NCBI RefSeq assembly: GCF_000378105.1
Contig: NZ_KB899258.1
Span: 27,461 to 91,460 of the forward strand
DNA length: 64,000 nucleotides
Origin: Rubritalea marina DSM 17716
Lineage (GTDB): Bacteria; Verrucomicrobiota; Verrucomicrobiia; Verrucomicrobiales; Akkermansiaceae
Direction: 5' to 3'
In this document: positions 48,958-58,467 of the stretch, piece after piece
How the letters are laid out: each line of letters starts with the position of its first letter
How positions within the stretch are numbered: the stretch's first letter is position 1
The notes under the pieces: model-generated
What the model was told of the DNA's origin: nothing
Databases searched by the model: none
The model's input: the letters and a program-made list of their open reading frames with translations, nothing else
Made by a program: the position numbers and the translations under genes

Positions 48958-50205
48958 ATGAACGAACGCAGAGTAGTGATTACTGGTATTGGAACCGTGA
49001 GCCCATTGGGTAACGACCTCCAATCAACATGGGAAGGCCTCAAGGCCGGTAAGAGTGGTATCGATTATATCACTCAGCTCGACACCGCAGACTATCCAGT
49101 CAAGATCGGTGGCGAAGTCAAAGATTTCGACGCTAAGCCATTTTTTAAAGACCCTAAAGACGCTCGCCGCGCCGATCGATACACTCAGCTCGCCATGGCT
49201 GCTTCCAAGATGGCGGTGGAAGACTCCGGGATGGATCCAGATGCTGTGGACAAGACTCGCGTGGGTGTCATGGTGGGATCCGGTATCGGTGGACTAGGAA
49301 CGCTGGAACGTGAGCACGAAAAATTGCTCAATCGCGGGCCAGCCCGAGTTTCACCTTTCGTGATTCCGATGATGATCTCCAATATTGCTTCTGGCATGAT
49401 TTCCATGGAATATGGATTTGGTGGCCCGAACATGGTGATCTGTACTGCCTGCGCGACTTCCAACCACAACATTGGTGAAGCGTGGCGTATGATCAAGTTT
49501 GGCGATGCTGATGCCTTTATTGCAGGTGGTGCAGAAGCGACAATGCTTCCTATGGGGCTTGGTGGTTTTGCCAACATGAAGGCGCTTTCTACTCGCAATG
49601 ACGACCCACAAGGTGCGTCACGTCCGTTCGATACTGGCCGCGATGGCTTTGTGATGGGCGAAGGTGCTGGTGTGGTAATCATCGAGGAACTCGAACACGC
49701 CAAGGCACGTGGTGCGAAAATTTATGCCGAGCTCGTCGGCTATGGTGTCAGTGCTGACGCCTACCACCTCTCCGCTCCATCACCTGATGGTTCTGGTCCG
49801 TCTCGCGCGATTCACATGGCGCTGAAGCATGGTGGAATCAACCCGAATGAAGTGGACTACGTGAATGCTCACGGCACCTCTACCCCACTCGGAGACATTT
49901 CAGAGACAACGGCACTGAAGATGGCCTTTGGTGATCACGCCAAGGACAAGCTGGTGATCAGCTCGACCAAGTCGATGACTGGGCACCTTCTTGGTGCTGC
50001 AGGCGGTATTGAAATTGCAGCTTGTTTGATGGCGATCCAGGATGATGTGGTGGCTCCAACAATCAACCTCCAAGATCAGGACCCACAATGTGATCTCGAT
50101 TATTGTGCAAATACCGCTCGCGAACTGAAGGTGGACGTTGCTCTTTCAAATTCCTTTGGCTTTGGTGGTCACAATGCAAGCCTCTTGGTGAAGAGGTTTT
50201 CCTAA
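48958..50205 (+). CDS. fabF: 3-oxoacyl-ACP synthase II
   Basis: Condenses malonyl-ACP with acyl-ACP in fatty acid elongation. It has 415 residues, exactly FabF length. The nucleophile is C165 in 'CTACATSNHNIGEAWRM', with 'VNAHGTSTPLGDISET' and 'STKSMTGHLLGAAGGIE' supplying the two histidines and lysine. The N-terminal 'RRVVITGIGTVSPLGNDLQS' is standard. A terminator with a two-step stem follows. No acpP or fabG is adjacent, which is atypical for FabF clusters. Confidence 0.95.
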   Translation: MNERRVVITGIGTVSPLGNDLQSTWEGLKAGKSGIDYITQLDTADYPVKIGGEVKDFDAKPFFKDPKDARRADRYTQLAMAASKMAVEDSGMDPDAVDKTRVGVMVGSGIGGLGTLEREHEKLLNRGPARVSPFVIPMMISNIASGMISMEYGFGGPNMVICTACATSNHNIGEAWRMIKFGDADAFIAGGAEATMLPMGLGGFANMKALSTRNDDPQGASRPFDTGRDGFVMGEGAGVVIIEELEHAKARGAKIYAELVGYGVSADAYHLSAPSPDGSGPSRAIHMALKHGGINPNEVDYVNAHGTSTPLGDISETTALKMAFGDHAKDKLVISSTKSMTGHLLGAAGGIEIAACLMAIQDDVVAPTINLQDQDPQCDLDYCANTARELKVDVALSNSFGFGGHNASLLVKRFS

Positions 50206-50222
50206 GCGACCAGATTCATTTT

Positions 50223-50263
50223 AAAGCCCCCAGCTACTGTGACGTAGATGGGGGCTTTTTTTT
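50223..50263 (+). terminator. Intrinsic terminator after fabF
   Basis: AAAGCCCCCA (50223-50232) pairs with TGGGGGCTTT (50249-50258), with an inner CTAC/GTAG stem, followed by a T-run to 50263. Confidence 0.9.
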
Positions 50264-50333
50264 GTTGGTGGATCGACGATGTGTGTCTACTAGTTGTGAT
50301 GCATTTATTAATTGTTAGGATGCGTTAGTAATA

Positions 50334-52895
50334 ATGGAGAGGACACAAGCAGAGGAGGACGCGCATCACGTAGCGAGTCAAGGTGACAAGCAATCATTTT
50401 GGTTGATGGTCATGCTTGCGGCGCAAAACGCCTTCAATGACAAGGCCGCCCAGTTTTTTTTGATCCCACTGGCTGGCTGGCTTGCGGTGCAGGCTGGCAC
50501 GGGGGATGGCGGCAGTGTGAAGTATGTTTTGGGCGCGCTGATTGTCGCCCCCTTTATTTTTCTATCACCAGTAGCGGGCTGGATATCGGATCGTTTTAGC
50601 AAAACGTACGTCTTGCGTGCGAGCATGATTCTACAGCTTTTTGTGTTGGTTTTGGTGACGGTGTCGCTGGCCTTGAAGAACTTTGAGTTGGGGATTCTTG
50701 CGTTCTTTATTCTGTCAGTGCAGTCGACGGTTTTGAGTCCTGCGAAGAAGGGATTGGTGAAGGAAATGGTGGGGAGTGAGCGTCTTGGCTTTGCAAGTGG
50801 GATTTTGGAAATGGCGTCTGTGTTGGCGATCTGCGTTGGCCAAATTGTGAGTGGTTTTTGGTTTGATAGCCGCCTAAAGGGATCTGGAGACGGATGGAAT
50901 GCCGCGCTATGGCCAATGGTGATTTTGACAATGCTGGCAATCCCGGCGGTGTTGCTTTCTTTGAGAATGAAGGTCTACCGGTCTCCGGGTGAGCGTGAAT
51001 TCCACAAGGGAATTTTGTTTGAGCATGTTGGGCAGTTGCGTGAGCTTTTGGGCGAGCAAAAGCTTCGATGGGCTGGGCTCGGTGTGGCATTCTTTTGGTT
51101 TCTTGGTGGGAGTATTAATTTATCTGCAGTGCAGCTGGCTGAGCAACTCACGGGCGGTCGCGCCGGCTTTGGCTCTGAGATGGCTTGGTTTCTGACGGCA
51201 GCCAGCGGGGGCGTGGTGCTGGGGGGCTATTTGGGTTCACTCGGGTGCAAGCGCAATATTGAATTGGGCTTGGTGCCGCTCGGGGGGATGCTCACAGTGA
51301 TTGGTTGTTTTATGATGGCCTGTAGTCCGCTGGATTCGTTGGCGATCAAGCTATGGATGATGTTGTCTGGTGCTGGTGCGGCGATCTTTTTGGTGCCACT
51401 CAATGCCTATGTGCAAGACGCCTGTGCGCCGGAGCGCCGCGGTCAGATTTTGGCGGGCTTGAACCTATTAGATTGTCTTGCTGGGGCGCTTGCTGTGGCG
51501 TTCCAATTTGGGATGAGCGCGATGGGGCTAAGCATGTCGTCGCAATTTGTGATCACTGGCTTGCTGGCCTCCTTGGTCGTGATTTTTTCAGGCAAGCTCC
51601 TGCCTAAACAATTTGTCAGGTTCACGGTGCTTGGGCTCTTTCGGATGTTCTACCGTCAGCGGGTGCTTGGCATCGAGAATATGCCAAGCAAAGGAGGTGT
51701 TCTGGTGCTGCCAAATCATGTGAGCTATGTGGACGCCTTTGCCATCAGCGCAGCGAGTGCGCGACCAGTGCGCTTTTTGATGCATGAAAGCTTCTTCCAA
51801 AAGCGCAGCCCAATTAGCGTTTTTGCTCGTTTGTTCGACACGGTGCCGATTTCTTCGAAGCGTGCAAAGGAGGCGATTGAGGTCGCTGCTCAAGCATTAG
51901 AACAAGGCGATGTGGTGTGCATTTTTCCAGAAGGCCAGCTGACGCGGACTGGAGGGTTGAATCCACTGAAGCGCGGTTTTGAACTCGTGGCTCGGCAGGC
52001 GAATTGTCCGGTGCTTCCAGTCTATATTGGGGGACTGTGGGGGTCTATTTTCTCCTATGAGCGGGGTAAGTTGGTAAAAAAGGTGCCTTATGCGATCCCT
52101 TATGGAATGAGTGTCTCGTGGGGGCAGCCGATTGATGGTGAAGCGATTTCAACGCTAGCGGTGCATCATGCCTTGTATGAACAATCGAGTCATGCGCTCG
52201 AGATGAATGAGAAACATGTGCGTGGCGTTAAGCTGCTGCGCAAGCCCCTGAAAGTCATGGGCGGGGATCGTGAAGCTTTTGATGCGATGTTGCTGCATTC
52301 ACGCGGAATGAGCGAGATCGAACAACGTTCGCTGATTGCCAATGCGATACAAGTACGAGAGAACTCTGAGATCCCGCGTGGTGCTGTGCTTATCGTCGAT
52401 GCCTCTTATGGGGTCACTCCGGTCTTTGCAGTGGCATTGCAGGCGGTGCATGGGGTGCAGGTGCTTATGGTGAACGAATACACCTCGCTCAGCCGCATTG
52501 AATCGTGGCTCGATCAACACACCGTGCACGCAGCGATTGGTGATGGGGCGCTTTACCGTAAATTATTGAAAGCGGGAGCCCAAGACCTCGTGTTCTTTGA
52601 CCTGAAGGGGGAGCAGGATGCTGAAGCTGAACTGCCACGTTACGCCGTAGGAGTCGTGGCAGATCGCGTGATCTCCATTGCCGCACGCAATCATGTGATC
52701 GAAAAGAATGGCAACGAGCAGCACCTTGGCTGGAGAGAGGGGACATGCGGCAGGATTCTGCTAGGCTATCGCTATCATGTGGTTTCTGAGAATGTCATCG
52801 AACTCCAAGGCCCAAGCTACGCTCATCTCCCAGGCTCATCGATCAATGTGGATAGTGAGATGGATGAAGATGGCTTTATCTATCCGCATTGGTAG
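50334..52895 (+). CDS. LplT-PlsC fusion with degenerate acyl-ACP synthetase end
   Basis: 853 residues. Residues ~20-430 form an MFS transporter like LplT ('MVMLAAQNAFNDKAAQFFLI', 'GWISDRFSKTYVLRA'). Residues ~440-640 form a PlsC acyltransferase with the H-x4-D motif 'NHVSYVD' (461-467) and 'FPEGQLTRTG' (531-540). Residues ~665-853 resemble a shortened ANL domain ('RGAVLIVDASYGVTPVFAVA', 'AHLPGSSINVDSEMDEDGF') but lack obvious ATP-binding signatures. Full LplT-Aas fusions are larger (~1100). It probably takes up and re-acylates lysophospholipids, the last domain being a remnant or scaffold. Confidence 0.85.
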   Translation: MERTQAEEDAHHVASQGDKQSFWLMVMLAAQNAFNDKAAQFFLIPLAGWLAVQAGTGDGGSVKYVLGALIVAPFIFLSPVAGWISDRFSKTYVLRASMILQLFVLVLVTVSLALKNFELGILAFFILSVQSTVLSPAKKGLVKEMVGSERLGFASGILEMASVLAICVGQIVSGFWFDSRLKGSGDGWNAALWPMVILTMLAIPAVLLSLRMKVYRSPGEREFHKGILFEHVGQLRELLGEQKLRWAGLGVAFFWFLGGSINLSAVQLAEQLTGGRAGFGSEMAWFLTAASGGVVLGGYLGSLGCKRNIELGLVPLGGMLTVIGCFMMACSPLDSLAIKLWMMLSGAGAAIFLVPLNAYVQDACAPERRGQILAGLNLLDCLAGALAVAFQFGMSAMGLSMSSQFVITGLLASLVVIFSGKLLPKQFVRFTVLGLFRMFYRQRVLGIENMPSKGGVLVLPNHVSYVDAFAISAASARPVRFLMHESFFQKRSPISVFARLFDTVPISSKRAKEAIEVAAQALEQGDVVCIFPEGQLTRTGGLNPLKRGFELVARQANCPVLPVYIGGLWGSIFSYERGKLVKKVPYAIPYGMSVSWGQPIDGEAISTLAVHHALYEQSSHALEMNEKHVRGVKLLRKPLKVMGGDREAFDAMLLHSRGMSEIEQRSLIANAIQVRENSEIPRGAVLIVDASYGVTPVFAVALQAVHGVQVLMVNEYTSLSRIESWLDQHTVHAAIGDGALYRKLLKAGAQDLVFFDLKGEQDAEAELPRYAVGVVADRVISIAARNHVIEKNGNEQHLGWREGTCGRILLGYRYHVVSENVIELQGPSYAHLPGSSINVDSEMDEDGFIYPHW

Positions 52896-52952
52896 TCGAT
52901 TCTGTGGTAGATTCTTCCTTGTGTTCGGTGGAGTAGGTTGTTAGGCAGTGGT

Positions 52953-54266
52953 ATGTTTGCACGCGATCTCCACAACTGGTTGTTTGAAATGTTGTATTCA
53001 GGTCAAGATTCTGCGGGGGCGCAGGAGCATTTGATCGTGAATATCATCATGTTGGTCATCGTGCTGCTGATTTCAGTAGTGTCCTATTACGTGGTGCGCT
53101 CGGTGCTCTATGGTGTGACGGCGCGCTTTGTCAAGATGACCAAGAACGACTGGGATGACGAGGTGATGAAGAGTCGCCTGTTACGCTGGATTTCATTGCT
53201 GGTTCCGGTGTTTATCATTTGGTCTGGGGCTCAGGCGATGGCCGAGATGTCGGTGGATGGTGATGCAGAGTCGTTGAAGTATCTGGCTGGTTCTGGCGAG
53301 ATCTTGATGGTCGTGTCGCAGATTTCGGCGATCAGTTTGGTTCTTCTAGCAGTGATGTCCTGCCTCAACATTGTGGAGCGCATCTATGGGCGTTATGAGA
53401 TTTCGCGTAAGATCCCGGTGAAGAGCTTCATCCAGGTCTTCAAGGTCGTGTTCTCGATTCTGGGGATTATCTTGATGGTTTCCAGTGTGATTGGGAAATC
53501 TCCGGTGTTTATTCTGTCCGGCTTGGGTGCGGCGACTGCGATTTTGATGTTGGTTTTCAAGGATGCGATCTTGGGTCTCGTGGCCGGCGTCCAGCTTTCG
53601 GCCAATCAGATGGTATCAGTGGGTGACTGGATCGAGATGCCAAAGTTTGGTGCTGATGGGGAGGTCACTGAGGTGGCTCTGACGACAGTGAAAGTCTGCA
53701 ACTGGGACAAGACGATCACGACAGTTCCAACCTACGCATTGATTTCTGACAGTTTCAAAAATTGGCGAGGGATGAGTGACAGTGGGGTGCGGCGTATCAA
53801 GCGCTCGATCAATCTGGATATGCAGACTGTGCACCCGCTCAGTGAGAGCGAAATCGAGAAGATGGAAACCATTCATTTACTTACGGAGTATCTGGGGCAG
53901 AAAAAGAAGGAAATTGCCGCTTGGAATGGAGAGCGCCAAGTCGGGCCAGAGGAATTGGTGAATGCTCGCGCGCTCACCAATGTCGGCACATTCCGCGCAT
54001 ACGTTGTGGCGTACTTAAAAAGTCACCCTAAGATTGCGCAGGATCAAACGATCTTGGTGCGTCATCTCACGCCGAGCGATAAGGGGCTTCCGATTGAGAT
54101 CTATGCCTTCTCTACTGACAATGCCTGGGTGAATTTTGAAGGGATTCAGAGTGACATTTTTGACCATTTGATGGCCGTGATTCCTGAGTTTGGCCTCAAG
54201 GTCTACCAAGCACCAAGCGGTGACGACATTAAGGGCTTGGGAGGACCACTGGCCACCCTAGGTTAG
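52953..54266 (+). CDS. Mechanosensitive channel, MscS/YbdG type
   Basis: 437 residues from ATG 52953 (an upstream TTG at 52938 is an alternative). Several N-terminal membrane helices lead to the pore helix 'SGLGAATAILMLVFKDAILG' and the beta domain 'VSVGDWIEMPKFGADGEVTE' and 'VKVCNWDKTITTVPTYALIS', typical of the YbdG-like MscS subfamily with a large soluble C-terminal region. It releases osmolytes under membrane tension. It lies 57 bases after the acyltransferase fusion and may share its transcript. Confidence 0.88.
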   Translation: MFARDLHNWLFEMLYSGQDSAGAQEHLIVNIIMLVIVLLISVVSYYVVRSVLYGVTARFVKMTKNDWDDEVMKSRLLRWISLLVPVFIIWSGAQAMAEMSVDGDAESLKYLAGSGEILMVVSQISAISLVLLAVMSCLNIVERIYGRYEISRKIPVKSFIQVFKVVFSILGIILMVSSVIGKSPVFILSGLGAATAILMLVFKDAILGLVAGVQLSANQMVSVGDWIEMPKFGADGEVTEVALTTVKVCNWDKTITTVPTYALISDSFKNWRGMSDSGVRRIKRSINLDMQTVHPLSESEIEKMETIHLLTEYLGQKKKEIAAWNGERQVGPEELVNARALTNVGTFRAYVVAYLKSHPKIAQDQTILVRHLTPSDKGLPIEIYAFSTDNAWVNFEGIQSDIFDHLMAVIPEFGLKVYQAPSGDDIKGLGGPLATLG

Positions 54267-54303
54267 GTTTGACAGTCCAAGCAATCCACATAGTCTGATG
54301 ACC

Positions 54304-54459
54304 ATGCAGAGAAAAATAAAATTCCTTTGCCTCGGCGCGCTTCTAGCGGGCTTGAGCTCATGCAATGCGCCAGTGGTGAAGAAGACACTGGCACTTCCTG
54401 GGAATGTGGTGCGAGGTACCGCTCACGCTACCGGATTTGGTGGCGTTGCTGGGATGTAG
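54304..54459 (+). CDS. Small lipoprotein
   Basis: 51-residue protein with a clear lipoprotein signal: basic start 'MQRKIK', hydrophobic 'FLCLGALLAG' and lipobox 'LSSC' (Cys20 as the modified residue). The mature peptide of about 32 residues ('NAPVVKKTLALPGNVVRGTA'...) is reminiscent of small entericidin-type lipoproteins but matches nothing I recognise. An in-frame ATG two codons upstream (54298) is an alternative start. It lies 37 bases after the MscS-type gene and converges with the cca-type gene. Confidence 0.65.
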   Translation: MQRKIKFLCLGALLAGLSSCNAPVVKKTLALPGNVVRGTAHATGFGGVAGM

Positions 54460-54463
54460 TTTG

Positions 54464-55783
54464 TTAGCGTTTTAGATAGAGCTCCAGCCAAGCATCTGCT
54501 TGTTCTGGAGTCACGACTCTTCCCTCAAGTTGTTCGACTTGCAGTGCATTGAGGATGTCGCGGAATTGTGGTCCAGGTTGCAGCCCTCGTTGGATCAGTT
54601 CTTTGCCTGAGATCAGCGGATCTGGGATGAGGGGTTCACTGGAGAACTCTTCTTCCTTTTGGCGGAGGTAATCGTAATTTTCAGTAATGCCATTGCTGCT
54701 CGCGCAGTCGACTCGGTGCAGCTCCATCTCTTGTTCATAGGTAGGACGCGCCATGAACTTTTTTAGCTTGGCCACTTTCATGAAGCGAACGTTCATGAAG
54801 TTCATGTGGTTGAGGACCATGGCGCAGCTTGCCTCAATGACCTTGTTCGGGTACTTGAGACGACCAAGAATTTCGGCTGCCATGTCAGCACCAACTCTGT
54901 CATGCCCGCTGAAGCGGATACGGTCTTCTTCTGGGTGGTAGGTGTAGGTGCTAGGCTTGCCGATATCGTGCAGTAGGACAGCCAGGCAGAGCTCCAGCGA
55001 GGCATCGTCCTCAAGCATGTCGAGCATGATGCTAGTGTGGGTGTAGACGTCGCCCTCTGGGTGGAATTGCGGTGGTTGCTCACAGCCGATGAGTTCGAGC
55101 ACCTCGGGGACAATCCAGCGGATCAAGCCGGAGTCGACCAAGAGCCTCAGCCCGGTAGCGCGGTTGGGTGAGGTGATGATCTTGCTAAATTCCTGCTGGA
55201 TCCGCTCGACGGCAATTTGCTCAAGAAGATCGGCGTGGCTACCGATTGCGTTCCAAGTGGATTCTTCGATTTGAAAGCCGAGCTGGGTGGCGAAGCGTAT
55301 CGCACGGATCAAGCGCAGGGCGTCTTCATTGAAGCGCTCCACTGGGTCGCCGATGGCGCGGATGAGTCCCGCCTTGAGGTCGGCCAAGCCGTCGACATAG
55401 TCGATGACCTCTCCGGTGTGTGGGTCTTGAAAAAGCCCGTTGATGGTAAAGTCCCGTCGTGCTGCATCCTCCTCTGGGCTGCTGAAGCACACGGAGTCTG
55501 GGCGGCGGTGATCGCCGTAATCCCCATCCTTGCGGAAGGTGGCCACCTCGTAGCCTTCTCCTTTGTACTTCACCAAAATGACTCCAAAGTGGGCGCCAAT
55601 GCTGTCGGCCTTGGGGAAGAGTTTGAGCAACTGCTGCGGGGTCGCCGAGCTCGCGATGTCGTAGTCCTTCGGCGATTTGCCGAGCAATGCGTCGCGCACA
55701 CAGCCGCCGGTGAAATAGCAGGTGTGGCCGGCAGACTGGATGGTCTTGGCTATTTCGGTGGCATGTTCTAGCAGGTGTTGCAT
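54464..55783 (-). CDS. cca: CCA tRNA nucleotidyltransferase / poly(A) polymerase-family protein with HD domain
   Basis: 439 residues. The nucleotidyltransferase core is 'FTGGCVRDALLGKSPKDYDI' with the metal-binding D-x-D, then 'RRDFTINGLFQDPHTGEVID' and 'RFNEDALRLIRAIRFATQLG'. An HD phosphohydrolase motif 'LLHDIGKPSTYTYHPEEDRI' follows. Only one such gene is in the window, and at least one tRNA here (Leu) lacks an encoded CCA, so CCA addition is needed. It could instead be a poly(A) polymerase paralogue; the exact specificity cannot be read by eye. Confidence 0.88.
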   Translation of the reverse strand: MQHLLEHATEIAKTIQSAGHTCYFTGGCVRDALLGKSPKDYDIASSATPQQLLKLFPKADSIGAHFGVILVKYKGEGYEVATFRKDGDYGDHRRPDSVCFSSPEEDAARRDFTINGLFQDPHTGEVIDYVDGLADLKAGLIRAIGDPVERFNEDALRLIRAIRFATQLGFQIEESTWNAIGSHADLLEQIAVERIQQEFSKIITSPNRATGLRLLVDSGLIRWIVPEVLELIGCEQPPQFHPEGDVYTHTSIMLDMLEDDASLELCLAVLLHDIGKPSTYTYHPEEDRIRFSGHDRVGADMAAEILGRLKYPNKVIEASCAMVLNHMNFMNVRFMKVAKLKKFMARPTYEQEMELHRVDCASSNGITENYDYLRQKEEEFSSEPLIPDPLISGKELIQRGLQPGPQFRDILNALQVEQLEGRVVTPEQADAWLELYLKR

Positions 55784-55872
55784 GGTGCTGGCTTTGGAAT
55801 AGGAATGCTGCGGTGCAGTGATTTCTTTGATTTGGTAGTTGCACCGCCGCTTTGTCGAGATTGAATGTCTCT

Positions 55873-56979
55873 ATGCCACTTTTATTACCGCCATGGAGCC
55901 ACCCCCTGTTTGGTTTAGCCGCCGTATTGTTGGGAGCCTGCATTGGTTCATTTTTGAATGTGGCGATCTACCGATTACCGCGCGGCATGTCGGTGAATGA
56001 GCCCAAACGTAGCTTTTGCCCGATCTGCAAGAAAGGAATCCCGATGTGGCGTAACATCCCGGTGATCACCTGGATTGTTCAACGAGGTCAATGTGCTGAG
56101 TGCCATGCGCCGATCGCGGCGCGCTATGTGATTGTGGAGATCCTCACCGCTTTGCTGTGGCTGGGGTGTTGGTATGCCTTTCCGAATCCGTTCGAGTCGG
56201 TGTTCTACATGATTCTGAGCGCGCTCTTTGTGGTGATTTGGGCGGTGGATGCCGAGCTCATGGTGATCCCGCGGCAGGTGACGATTTTTGGTACGATTGC
56301 TGGCTTGTTGATGGCGGTCGTGCACCCAGCGTTCTTTGGGGAAGTGGAATGGACGATGGCCTTGCTCAAGTCCGTTCTGGGCTTTGCTATTGGTTTTGCT
56401 GGGCTTTGGCTGGTGGTGCTTTTGGGTAAGATGGCCTTCGGGAAGTACAAGGTGGACTTCGATTCTGAGGTGGACTGGCACCTTAAAGAGCCTGAGAATG
56501 AGGAAGATGAGCTGTGCTTTGTGATGCACGGTGAGGTACTCGGCTGGTCGGAAATGTTCTACCGCAAGAATGACAAATTGATCCTCACTGGTGCCTCGAC
56601 AGTCACCATTGACGGTGAGCAACGCGAGGCCAAGGAGGTCATGATCCAAGATGATGAGGTGTTCGTCGATGGCGAGGTCTTCCCGATCGAGAAACTCAAG
56701 TCGCTGGAAGGGCGCGCGCGAGGCGCCACGATCCCGCGTGAGGCGATGGGGATGGGGGATGTCGATCTGATGGGGATGCTCGGTGCCTGCCTCGGAGCGA
56801 GCTCTTTACTCTTCATCGTCTTTTCAGCATGCATTTTCAGTATCCTATGGGCACTCGTCGCCCGTCTAGGTCTGGGCAAGCAAATGCCCTTTGGGCCTAG
56901 CATCATCCTCGGTGCCATCGCCTGGATCTTCTGGGGAGAACAGATTTGGAATGCCTACCTCGACTTTGTCGGGGTGTGA
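55873..56979 (+). CDS. pilD: Prepilin peptidase with large inserted domain
   Basis: Aspartic peptidase that processes type IV pilin and type II secretion pseudopilins. It has 368 residues from ATG 55873 (TTG 55852 is an alternative). The N-terminal methyltransferase-type region 'GACIGSFLNVAIYRLPRGMS' carries the zinc pairs 'CPIC' and 'CAEC'. The first active Asp is in 'VVIWAVDAELMVIPRQV', the second in 'MGMGDVDLMGMLGA'. About 105 residues ('YKVDFDSEVDWHLKEPENEE'...) are inserted between the two Asp motifs. The C-terminal 'KQMPFGPSIILGA' is the usual end. A 36-bp stretch of its 3' part is duplicated at 62658-62693. Confidence 0.9.
   Translation: MPLLLPPWSHPLFGLAAVLLGACIGSFLNVAIYRLPRGMSVNEPKRSFCPICKKGIPMWRNIPVITWIVQRGQCAECHAPIAARYVIVEILTALLWLGCWYAFPNPFESVFYMILSALFVVIWAVDAELMVIPRQVTIFGTIAGLLMAVVHPAFFGEVEWTMALLKSVLGFAIGFAGLWLVVLLGKMAFGKYKVDFDSEVDWHLKEPENEEDELCFVMHGEVLGWSEMFYRKNDKLILTGASTVTIDGEQREAKEVMIQDDEVFVDGEVFPIEKLKSLEGRARGATIPREAMGMGDVDLMGMLGACLGASSLLFIVFSACIFSILWALVARLGLGKQMPFGPSIILGAIAWIFWGEQIWNAYLDFVGV
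56875..56910 (+). repeat. 36-bp direct repeat, left copy (within pilD)
   Basis: In-frame part of pilD encoding about GKQMPFGPSIIL. It matches 62658-62693 at 35 of 36 bases in the same orientation, starting with GGCAAGCAAATGCCCTTTGG. The first 31 bases are identical. Confidence 0.9.
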
Positions 56980-57378
56980 TGTGTGGGGTGAGTACGGTCA
57001 AATGGCCGTATTGTCAGTGCCTTGTGAGTGTCATATTGTGCTTGCTCATGAGACTCAACTTATTTGCTTGCGTCGAGTGAATACTCGCTAACCTGAATTC
57101 AGGTGCAGCTTTACCATCTAGAAATTCATCGGATCGGAAAATGGGCATCTAAATAGATGTTAGTTCTGAATTAAACTAATATATATAAATATTTGTCATG
57201 CATCTCAGCGTGATGTGTTCTCTATTTTTTCGAAAAAATATACGATCTATCGATTTATTTGAAGCCTTTGATTAACTTATGTTGATCGAATTTTCATCAT
57301 TGTATTGAATGTTATTTATTGTGGGTGAAGTTGACTTGTTGTGGTTATTGATATATAAAGAAACATGATTTTCCCCTC
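56980..57378. other. AT-rich intergenic region upstream of the PEP-CTERM gene
   Basis: About 400 bases, strongly AT-rich from 57120 onward, with no coding frame that looks real. It must contain the promoter of the PEP-CTERM gene; no consensus boxes or hairpin terminator after pilD were found. Confidence 0.55.
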
Positions 57379-58299
57379 ATGAAATACGCAATGATTATCA
57401 CAGGCGCACTAAGCGCATGGATCCCCTGCTCAATGCAGGCAGCGATCACCGGCCTGGATGAGGTGAGCACCTCATGGTCGAGGGTTGACTATGCGAATAA
57501 CGGGATAGCTGACCCTACTGCAGATTCAAATGGTCAAGATGCCGAGGAACTTGTGGGAAGTAGCACCTTGGGAGTCTTGTTTACCGATTTCAACGACCAA
57601 GGTGATAATGACGATAGCAATGACGTCATTTCATTCAGAACCCGCCATGCAGAGACTAAAAATGGCGGCACGGATTTCACCTCGAATCTCTACATCGGTA
57701 TCGATGCGGACAAGGATTTCGTGATCGATGCCTACGTCGGGGTGAATACCTCGGGCAATAGTGCGGAGATTTTCATCGCCAATCCGGATTACGGGTCTAC
57801 GAAAAAACCAAACGCCAACAATAGTGTTGATTCCAGTAAGTTGGATACGAACTACGTCCTAGTGGAAACGATCACGTACTTGCCCGCCTCGGGGGGCAAT
57901 GTGAGTTGGCGAGCTGTTACAGATGCAGATACGGCAGGAGCGGGAGAATCTCTTGATTTAGATAATGGAGGAAACACCGACTATTACTTATCGTTTCAAT
58001 TCAACTTCCAAGCATTGGCGACTGTCCTAGAAACGAATAGTGCCACGCAAGGTGATACCGTCTACAAAGAGACTGAGCTGCGTTATGTGGTAGGGACCTC
58101 CACCCAGAACAACACCTTCAACAAAGACATAGGTGGTTTGGACGGCAATTCTCTATTTGGTGAGTTGTACGAAAATGTTGGTGCTATCTCAGAATTGACC
58201 TTCGCCAGTGGCGGTCCAGTGGTGAGTGTGCCTGAGCCGGCGACTAGTTCTATGTTGGCGCTCGGCCTGTTTGGTCTGCTACAACGCCGTAAACGCTAG
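57379..58299 (+). CDS. PEP-CTERM sorting protein
   Basis: 306 residues. Signal peptide 'MIITGALSAWIPCSMQA' (residues 5-21), an Asp/Asn/Ser/Thr-rich body ('DFNDQGDNDDSNDVISF') and the tail 'VPEPATSSMLALGLFGLLQR' ending RKR. No catalytic domain is recognised; the acidic body could bind calcium. It lies 168 bases upstream of the GH9 gene on the same strand and, with it, inside the segment bounded by the 36-bp repeats. Confidence 0.85.
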   Translation: MKYAMIITGALSAWIPCSMQAAITGLDEVSTSWSRVDYANNGIADPTADSNGQDAEELVGSSTLGVLFTDFNDQGDNDDSNDVISFRTRHAETKNGGTDFTSNLYIGIDADKDFVIDAYVGVNTSGNSAEIFIANPDYGSTKKPNANNSVDSSKLDTNYVLVETITYLPASGGNVSWRAVTDADTAGAGESLDLDNGGNTDYYLSFQFNFQALATVLETNSATQGDTVYKETELRYVVGTSTQNNTFNKDIGGLDGNSLFGELYENVGAISELTFASGGPVVSVPEPATSSMLALGLFGLLQRRKR

Positions 58300-58304
58300 C
58301 CTTT

Positions 58305-58325
58305 CCATATGGGGCTCTCATATGG
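58305..58325. terminator. Weak hairpin after the PEP-CTERM gene
   Basis: CCATATG (58305-58311) / CATATGG (58319-58325) form a 7-bp stem. There is no T-run, so termination is doubtful. Confidence 0.3.
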
Positions 58326-58467
58326 TATGGATGATGAACGTTCATCCAGTGTACTAAATCGTTTGTTTATCTAAAGTAGGTCGAATTTCTGAGGCTATTC
58401 TTGCTTTGCAGGTCCGTCATGACTGTTGGGTTGAAATGATCGAGCTGATCTCGTATCACGGAGGTCT

